A stretch of 64,000 bases of DNA, taken from assembly GCF_008326305.1 (NCBI RefSeq), contig NZ_BIXY01000003.1, positions 1 through 64,000 of the forward strand. Reading direction: 5' to 3'. The translations under genes and the position numbers were made by a program. The DNA comes from Dictyobacter arantiisoli (lineage in GTDB: Bacteria > Chloroflexota > Ktedonobacteria > Ktedonobacterales > Ktedonobacteraceae). Positions 58,214-64,000 of the stretch are shown here, piece after piece. Position 1 is the first letter of the stretch. Each line of letters begins with the position of its first letter. The notes beneath the pieces are model-generated. The model did no database searches, was not told where the DNA came from, and saw only the letters and a program-made list of their open reading frames with translations.

Positions 58214-60790
58214 ATCTTCTTTTGTATGTGCGGAAGGGAAAAATTTATTTGTGGTTGGATCGGGAGGTGGAATGAAGAATTTCTGTGGGTCCGACTCGTG
58301 TTCCATCTCTGTTTGCTGAGAGGTGGGTGGATGGATGTGCCGTCCCTGCTCTTGCGCGGCAGCAGATTGCTCGGGCGCGCTGATATGGGTGTTATTATTT
58401 TCACTGCTTGCTTCGACTGGCGCTGGCAACAATGCGGCCTCAATCACTTGATCCAGGTTATCGACGAGGGTAAAGTGGATTTGCTGGCGAATTTTAGCCG
58501 GGATGTCCTGAAGATCTTTCTGGTTGGCGGTTGGAATAATCAGGGTATGAATATTGGCCTGTTGCGCGGCCAGGACCTTTTCTTTGAGTCCACCAATCGC
58601 TAATACGCTACCCAGCAGGGTTACCTCACCGGTCATAGCCATATCTGTGCGGACGGGTCGGCGTGTCAGTGCCGAGACAAGAGCGGTTGCGATTGTAATG
58701 CCTGCCGAAGGGCCATCCTTGGGGATACCACCTTCGGGCAGGTGAATGTGCAGATCATAGTTATCCTGGAAGCCAGGATCAATATCCAATTCATCTGTGC
58801 GTGTGCGAATGTAGGAGAGGGCGGCGATCACCGACTCGCGCATCACATCGCCCAGTTGTCCGGTAAGGAGCAGTTCACCTTTGCCTGACATGGTGACGAC
58901 TTCAACCGGCAAGAGTATCCCGCCCATCTCGGTCCAGGCCAGTCCAATGGCAGCTCCGATCTGGGTACGCATCAGCGGCGGCGCATTGGTATAGCGCGGA
59001 GCACCCAGATATTGTTCCAGGTTATGGGTAGTCAGACGGATATGCGTATTGGGCTTCTCGAGCACACGTCGTGCCGCCTTGCGACAGATGCTGGCTAACT
59101 GCCGTTCCAGGTTACGCACCCCCGCTTCACGGGTATATTCAATCACTACCCGTTGCACGACTGTCTGGGGAATACGCAATTGTTCAGATGTCAGCCCATG
59201 TTCTTGTAAGACCTTCGGTATGAGATGTTTCGTGCCGATATTGACTTTTTCTTCCAGCATATAGCCCGGCAGATCCACAATATCCATGCGGTCGGCCAGC
59301 GGTCGTGGAATCTGGTATTTGATATTGCCGGTACAGATGAAGAATACTTCAGACAAATCGAAGGGCAGCTCGAGATAGTGGTCGGTAAAGTTACTGTTCT
59401 GCTGAGGATCGAGCACTTCGAGTAGCGCAGCCGCAGGATCACCTCGATATTCCGAGGAGAGCTTATCGATTTCATCGAGCAGGAAGACTGGATTGCGTAC
59501 TCCGACGGTCTTCATACTCTGGATGATACGTCCAGGGAGCGCTCCAACGTAAGTGCGGCGGTGACCGCGTATTTCAGCCTCATCATGTACGCCTCCCAGG
59601 GAGATGCGAGCAAACTTACGGTTTAACGCTTTCGCAATAGATTGTCCCAGGGAGGTTTTACCGACGCCCGGAGGTCCAATCAAGCAGAGTATCTGTCCCT
59701 GGCTGATCTGTTTCGTATTTCCATTGCGCTGGGCGACCTGAATGCGGAGCTCACGTACGGCCAGAAATTCAAGAATACGTTCTTTGATGCCTTCCAGACC
59801 ATAGTGATCCTGATCCAGGATGTGGCGTGCACTCTCAATATTAAAGGTTTCTTCGTTGCGTTCATTCCAGGGCAGAGCTAATACCCAATCGATATACGAG
59901 CGCATCACCGACAATTCGGCAGATTGAGATGGCGTGCGTTCCAGACGGTCAATCTCTTTGCGAACCTTGAGCTCGGCTTCGGTTGGGAGATGTTTTTGGT
60001 TGAGCTTGGCACGCAGTTCATCTGATTCGGATGAGGTCTCCATGCCCAATTCTTCCTGAATCGCACGCAATTGTTCACGCAGATAAAATTCTTTCTGTGA
60101 ACGATCAACCTGCGAACGCACCCGGCTCCGAATCGTCGTTTCTAGCTCTAGAATCTCAATTTCATTGCCCATGATCACACAGATCTTTTCCAATCTGTCC
60201 ATAGGATCAAGTGTTTCCAACAGATCTTGTTGCTGGGCCATATCAGTGACGACATGGGCAGCTAACGTATCGGACAGAAGCGGAGGTGTTTTGAGGGCGA
60301 CAATGGAATTGATATCTTCAACCGAGAAGCGGCGATTGAGCTGTGCATAACGCTCAAAGAGGCTGGTGGTATGGCGTACCAGCGCATCGGCCTGAGCACC
60401 CGTTGTCTGAGGCTCAGCCAAATCAGAGACGTGTGCACGTATAAACGGTTCGTGATCCACATACTCATCAATTGTAACGCGATTAATACCCCGGATTAAC
60501 ACCTGGAGGGTGCCATCCTGTTGACGGTGCATGGTCACGACCTCAATCAGCGTCCCTGTCCCATAGATATCTTTGGGTTGTGGGTCATCAATTTCGATGC
60601 TACGCTGTGTTGCGGCAACCAGGATGTGCTCGGGCTGCATCATTGCTTCTTCAATCGCACGAATAGTCTTCTCGCGAGCTATTGGAAGCGCCTGACGATT
60701 ATGGGGAAACGCAACGATGCTTTTCAACGCCATTAACGGATACCCATCATTTAACTTTTGGACTACATCCTGGCGTTCTTGCTCACTCAT
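58196..60790 (-). CDS. lon: Lon ATP-dependent protease
   Basis: 864 residues. N-terminal substrate-binding domain (1-200), coiled coil (205-300), AAA+ module with Walker A G372-PPGVGKTS and Walker B FLLDEIDK near 437-444, and a protease domain with catalytic S696 in PKDGPSAG and K739 in GGLKEKV; the 43-residue gap equals that in E. coli Lon. It degrades misfolded and regulatory proteins in the cytoplasm. An acidic, Gln/His-rich tail of about 75 residues extends beyond the normal end. Downstream of clpX, separated by a terminator-like hairpin. Confidence 0.97.
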   Translation of the reverse strand: MSEQERQDVVQKLNDGYPLMALKSIVAFPHNRQALPIAREKTIRAIEEAMMQPEHILVAATQRSIEIDDPQPKDIYGTGTLIEVVTMHRQQDGTLQVLIRGINRVTIDEYVDHEPFIRAHVSDLAEPQTTGAQADALVRHTTSLFERYAQLNRRFSVEDINSIVALKTPPLLSDTLAAHVVTDMAQQQDLLETLDPMDRLEKICVIMGNEIEILELETTIRSRVRSQVDRSQKEFYLREQLRAIQEELGMETSSESDELRAKLNQKHLPTEAELKVRKEIDRLERTPSQSAELSVMRSYIDWVLALPWNERNEETFNIESARHILDQDHYGLEGIKERILEFLAVRELRIQVAQRNGNTKQISQGQILCLIGPPGVGKTSLGQSIAKALNRKFARISLGGVHDEAEIRGHRRTYVGALPGRIIQSMKTVGVRNPVFLLDEIDKLSSEYRGDPAAALLEVLDPQQNSNFTDHYLELPFDLSEVFFICTGNIKYQIPRPLADRMDIVDLPGYMLEEKVNIGTKHLIPKVLQEHGLTSEQLRIPQTVVQRVVIEYTREAGVRNLERQLASICRKAARRVLEKPNTHIRLTTHNLEQYLGAPRYTNAPPLMRTQIGAAIGLAWTEMGGILLPVEVVTMSGKGELLLTGQLGDVMRESVIAALSYIRTRTDELDIDPGFQDNYDLHIHLPEGGIPKDGPSAGITIATALVSALTRRPVRTDMAMTGEVTLLGSVLAIGGLKEKVLAAQQANIHTLIIPTANQKDLQDIPAKIRQQIHFTLVDNLDQVIEAALLPAPVEASSENNNTHISAPEQSAAAQEQGRHIHPPTSQQTEMEHESDPQKFFIPPPDPTTNKFFPSAHTKEDDHDIG

Positions 60791-60845
60791 TGGTTTCCAC
60801 CTATCTTCTAACTGTTCAAACCACAGAGATTACATAAGCTCTACG

Positions 60846-60881
60846 AAAAAAACAGATGAGCCTGCATTAAGCAGACTCATC
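60846..60881 (-). terminator. Intrinsic terminator built on the clpX stop codon
   Basis: Minus strand: GATGAGTCTGC (60881-60871), loop TTAAT, GCAGGCTCATC (60865-60855), TGTTTTTTT. The TAA stop of clpX is in the loop, and the left arm is its last codons (EDESA). One mismatch (T/G) in the stem. It should reduce read-through into lon. Confidence 0.75.
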
Positions 60882-62171
60882 TTCAGAATAGGTTGTGCTA
60901 CGCTCGCCACGTGTTACCAGAAGTGGCTTATTATGAGAGTTGATTACATCCCCATTAATTACGACTTTTTTGACATCAGCACGAGAAGGTATCTCATACA
61001 TAATATCTAACAGAACATCTTCAATAATCGTGCGCAAGCCACGAGCGCCAGTGCGTTGTCGCAACGCACATTCAGCGGTCGCTTCCAGTGCATCGTTATT
61101 GAAAACCAGTTCAACGCGATCAAGCTGCAAGATTTTCTGGTACTGCTTGACGATAGCGTTTTTCGGTTCAGTCAAAATACGGATGAGCGCTTCTTTATCC
61201 AGCGTATCCAGAGCGACCTCGACGGGGAGGCGACCGACAAACTCAGGGATCAAGCCGTATTTGAGCAGATCATCAGGGATAAGCTGGGTCAAAACGGTCT
61301 CTTTCTTCTCTTTTGTCGCAGCCTTATCTTGCTCTTCCTTCCCAGAATTGCGGAAGCCCATGGACTTGTTACTGCCGAGGCGTTGCTCCACAATCTTTTC
61401 CAGACCTTCAAAGGCACCACCGCAGATAAACAGAATGTTCGCTGTGTTGATCTGAATAAAATCTTGGTGTGGATGTTTGCGACCACCCTGTGGTGGTACA
61501 TTTGCTACCGTGCCCTCAATGATCTTCAGCAATGCCTGCTGAACGCCCTCGCCCGACACATCACGGGTAATCGAAGGATTGTCCGACTTGCGAGCAATCT
61601 TGTCGATTTCGTCGATGTAGACAATACCACGCTCCGCTCGAGCTACATCGAAATCAGCCATCTGGATCAGGCGCAACAGGATATTCTCGACATCTTCACC
61701 GACATAGCCAGCCTCTGTCAGGGCAGTTGCGTCAGCGATACAGAAGGGAACATCCAGAACTTTGGCGAGGGTCTGAGCCAGAAGGGTCTTACCGCTACCG
61801 GTAGGGCCAATCATCAAGATATTACTCTTGCCCAGTTCCACGTCATCGACCTGCATTCCCACGCCAATGCGTTTGTAGTGGTTGTATACCGCCACTGCCA
61901 ACGATTTCTTAGCACGTTCCTGCCCGATCACATACTGGCTGAGTTGTTCGTAGATCTTTTTTGGGGTTGGTAGCTTGCCTGTCTGAAGGCGCGGCTTGGC
62001 AACGGTGGCTTGCTCTTCTTCGATGATTTCTCGACACAGATCGATACATTCATCGCAGATGTAGACACCGCCAGGGCCAGCGATTAATCGCTGGACCTGA
62101 TCCTGGCTTTTGCCACAAAAAGAGCAACGGTATGTCGTACGCATATTCTTTGAGTTTGCCACTTCTGTCAC
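60867..62171 (-). CDS. clpX: ClpX unfoldase
   Basis: 434 residues. Zinc-binding domain with C16, C19, C39, C42; AAA+ module with Walker A G122-PTGSGKT and Walker B VYIDEIDK. The ClpP-docking loop reads SMGFRN where E. coli has GIGFGA, so docking is probably kept. ClpX unfolds tagged proteins and feeds them to ClpP. GTG 62171 is the start (AGGAAAG upstream), though ATG 62144 is possible. Forty bases after tig; clpP, often between tig and clpX, is absent here. Confidence 0.97.
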   Translation of the reverse strand: MTEVANSKNMRTTYRCSFCGKSQDQVQRLIAGPGGVYICDECIDLCREIIEEEQATVAKPRLQTGKLPTPKKIYEQLSQYVIGQERAKKSLAVAVYNHYKRIGVGMQVDDVELGKSNILMIGPTGSGKTLLAQTLAKVLDVPFCIADATALTEAGYVGEDVENILLRLIQMADFDVARAERGIVYIDEIDKIARKSDNPSITRDVSGEGVQQALLKIIEGTVANVPPQGGRKHPHQDFIQINTANILFICGGAFEGLEKIVEQRLGSNKSMGFRNSGKEEQDKAATKEKKETVLTQLIPDDLLKYGLIPEFVGRLPVEVALDTLDKEALIRILTEPKNAIVKQYQKILQLDRVELVFNNDALEATAECALRQRTGARGLRTIIEDVLLDIMYEIPSRADVKKVVINGDVINSHNKPLLVTRGERSTTYSEDESA

Positions 62172-62211
62172 CTTTCCTGCATGTACAACACAGCACCAGA
62201 TGGTTGCACTT

Positions 62212-63645
62212 CTACTCTACTGTCTCCGTTGTTTCGTTGCCTGGTAGAGATGTTGCTGCCTCAGATTCCTCGGCTTCATTTTCGGTCGCCTCGGTCTCTC
62301 CAGCAATGGCCGCTGCTTCAGCGTTAACTACCGCAGCGTCTTCCTCTGCAACCTCTTCGCTTTCTTCATCGGGATCAGGATCAGTTGTTAATTCGAGCAA
62401 GCGCGACAAGGTTTTTTCGCGGCGGAAGCTAATCATGAGTGCGCGGATCTGTTCTTCCGTACGAGGAAGGTTTTGTCCGATCTGTTCGTAGGCATTAAAT
62501 AAAGCCTCGATCTCATTTGCATCAACCGTGATGTTTTCTTCGCGTGCCAGCTGTTCCAGGACGAGTTGTTGTTTGACGCGCTCCTTGGCCTCAGGATGAA
62601 GTTCCTGATGATACTCCTCGTGCGTCTTGTTGACCATTTTCAGATACTGGTCCATATTGAGGTGCTGTTGCTCAAGCATATGCCCGAACTGATGCTCCAT
62701 CTCATGGACTTCTTCCTCAATCAGAGTCGGGTGAATTACGAACTCTGATTTCTCGATAAGCTCTTTGAGGATCTTATTGCGTAATTCTTCAGTGTTGGTC
62801 CGTTTTTTCTGCTCCAGGATGTTGTCGCCAAGGGCTTTACGTACGTCTTCCAGGGTGTCGAACTGATCATCGCTTACTTTTTTCGCGAATTCATCATCCA
62901 GAGCAGGAAGTTCTTTGGTTTCTACCAGGTGTAGTGTGACATCATAATTCGCTTCTTTACCCGCCAGCTTGGTATTGCTGTAATCTTCTGGGATGGTGGT
63001 GGTGAATGATTTGCTCTCACCGACCTTCATACCGAGGATATGCTCATCCATACCTGTGAACAAGCCCTTGCGGTCATTTGCGATCTCAAACGCATTGTCT
63101 TTCAGATCGGAAATCTGTTGCTCACCTGAGGTCAATTTCAGATCAGCTTTAATGCGATCTCCATACTCAACAGGGCGTTCAATGCTCTTCCACTCGACCG
63201 AGCGGTTCTGGAAGGACTCTAATTCTTTCTCAACCTCTTCTGACGAGACAGTTACCTCTTCACGCTCAAAATGCATCGACTTATAGTCAGCTAATTTGAC
63301 CGGAGTCACAATGGGCACGACCAGGCTGAAATGGTAATCCTTCTCCATCTCGAAGGCAGGAGCATCCAGGGTAGGTTGTGAAATTGGCGTGAGGTCATTT
63401 TCGGATAAAGCGTTTTTATAAGCCTCTGAGATCAGTTCATCAAGGCCCTCTTGATAAATGTACTCTTTCCCTACGCGGCGTTCCAGAATGGCACGTGGAG
63501 CTTTCCCACGGCGGAAGCCCTGGATATCAACTGTTTTGACTAACTTTTTATATGCCTTGTCTGATGCCTTTTGCACTTCGTCCCATGTCAAATCTACATT
63601 CAGGACGGCCTCGCTATTTGGCAATTTTTCTACAGAGACCTTCAC
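62212..63645 (-). CDS. tig: Trigger factor, ribosome-associated chaperone
   Basis: 477 residues. Ribosome-binding domain with the signature loop [15 protein letters not shown] (about 42-56), a peptidyl-prolyl isomerase domain (about 150-240; [13 protein letters not shown]) and a helical C-terminal chaperone domain. It binds nascent chains at the ribosome exit. A Glu/Ala-rich acidic tail of about 50 residues follows position 428. GTG start at 63645 with GGAGG four bases upstream. First gene of the tig-clpX-lon cluster; the 300 bases upstream (63646-63948) hold its promoter but no clear hexamers stand out. Confidence 0.96.
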   Translation of the reverse strand: MKVSVEKLPNSEAVLNVDLTWDEVQKASDKAYKKLVKTVDIQGFRRGKAPRAILERRVGKEYIYQEGLDELISEAYKNALSENDLTPISQPTLDAPAFEMEKDYHFSLVVPIVTPVKLADYKSMHFEREEVTVSSEEVEKELESFQNRSVEWKSIERPVEYGDRIKADLKLTSGEQQISDLKDNAFEIANDRKGLFTGMDEHILGMKVGESKSFTTTIPEDYSNTKLAGKEANYDVTLHLVETKELPALDDEFAKKVSDDQFDTLEDVRKALGDNILEQKKRTNTEELRNKILKELIEKSEFVIHPTLIEEEVHEMEHQFGHMLEQQHLNMDQYLKMVNKTHEEYHQELHPEAKERVKQQLVLEQLAREENITVDANEIEALFNAYEQIGQNLPRTEEQIRALMISFRREKTLSRLLELTTDPDPDEESEEVAEEDAAVVNAEAAAIAGETEATENEAEESEAATSLPGNETTETVE

Positions 63646-63948
63646 ATTTCCTCCAACAGATTGTTCTTTGTTGTATTTTTATGTCACTTGACAGTGTTAA
63701 AACTTTTTGCGAAGCTGCACTTCACTTTAATCCAGAGATGTGGCCTGCCGAGCAGGTACACTGCACTTATCTGAACAATGGAATTGCGCTATTTGAGAAT
63801 AAGACCGCGGGAAGCGCAGAGAGGCAATCACTATCCATAGACCACCCCACAGCAGAAGTTTGCATGTACCGCATAACCAACATATCTGTATACTTTACAA
63901 ACGCGTTGTGAGCTACGTCTGATGCAGTTTGCTATATGCGCTTACCAT

Positions 63949-63974
63949 AGAGGGCAGCCTCTCGGATGCCCTCT
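63949..63974 (-). terminator. Hairpin after the edge tRNA
   Basis: 8-bp arms AGAGGGCA (63949-63956) and TGCCCTCT (63967-63974), on the minus strand just downstream of the tRNA entering at the right edge. Confidence 0.55.
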
Positions 63975-63986
63975 GTCTAGATAAGT

Positions 63987-64000
63987 TGGAGCGGGAGACG
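63987..64000 (-). tRNA. 3' end of a second tRNA-Gly (partial)
   Basis: The last 14 bases, TGGAGCGGGAGACG, are identical to the 3' end of the tRNA-Gly(GCC) at 50547-50560, including the encoded CCA. The rest lies outside the window, so the anticodon is inferred. Confidence 0.6.

Overview
The window looks like a chromosomal segment of a filamentous, monoderm Chloroflexota, most likely Ktedonobacteria. This is an inference from the mix of genes (NB-ARC/TPR regulators, large Ser/Thr-kinase-like proteins, DUF2785, a tig-clpX-lon cluster, rRNA genes not in a 16S-23S-5S operon) and from moderate GC content with many dispersed palindromic repeats. No database search was possible, so all family names come from motifs read in the translations.

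Layout. 0-11 kb: ordinary metabolic and regulatory genes: a COG4280-type membrane protein, a ChrB N-terminal-like protein, a secreted class-A-like serine hydrolase, a DUF2785 protein, a copper amine oxidase with an amino-acid permease, and an XRE/NB-ARC/TPR regulator. 11-45 kb: a large accessory locus that reads as an unusual type IV secretion-like machine. It has a VirB4-like ATPase, a PrgI/VirB3-like protein, a small two-helix pilin-like protein, a CHAP-domain wall hydrolase, four tandem VirB6/TrbL-like polytopic proteins (three with a Cys-rich exported domain), a VirB8/TcpC-like protein, a HerA/DUF87-like ATPase, a GH18-like glycosidase, a degenerate kinase (pseudokinase), long coiled-coil proteins and several low-complexity repeat proteins. 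No relaxase, integrase or attachment site is visible. 45-50 kb: a 1523-residue GAP1-like protein. 50-55 kb: two stand-alone 5S rRNA genes on opposite strands, tRNA-Gly(GCC), tRNA-Lys(TTT), a receiver-only response regulator, a YtxH protein, a LarC1-type protein and a Cys-rich DUF1326-like protein. 55-64 kb: a TetR repressor divergent from an HSL-family esterase, a DUF4870 protein, then lon, clpX and tig (minus strand) and the 3' end of a second tRNA-Gly at the edge.

The most striking signal is regulatory. Nine promoters in the 13-38 kb part of the locus share a 19-bp box (consensus close to TKTCCCTMTTTCCKACTMG) placed at a fixed distance from a -10 hexamer: the -10 starts 39 bp downstream of the box's first base in eight cases and 40 bp in one. 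Three of the intergenic regions carry two diverging copies. The box lies where the -35 element would be, as expected for an activator of the PhoB/OmpR type. A stand-alone OmpR-type winged-helix gene sits inside the locus and is the obvious candidate regulator. The box ties the ATPases, VirB6-like paralogs, glycosidase, coiled-coil and repeat proteins into one regulon and so argues that they form a single system.

Other notable structure: two copies of a MITE-like element whose stems differ by compensatory base changes, several 25-31 bp perfect hairpins between convergent genes, a one-base frameshift inside a 48-bp repeat, and a sigma-70 promoter with TetR-type operators in its spacer and at its start site.
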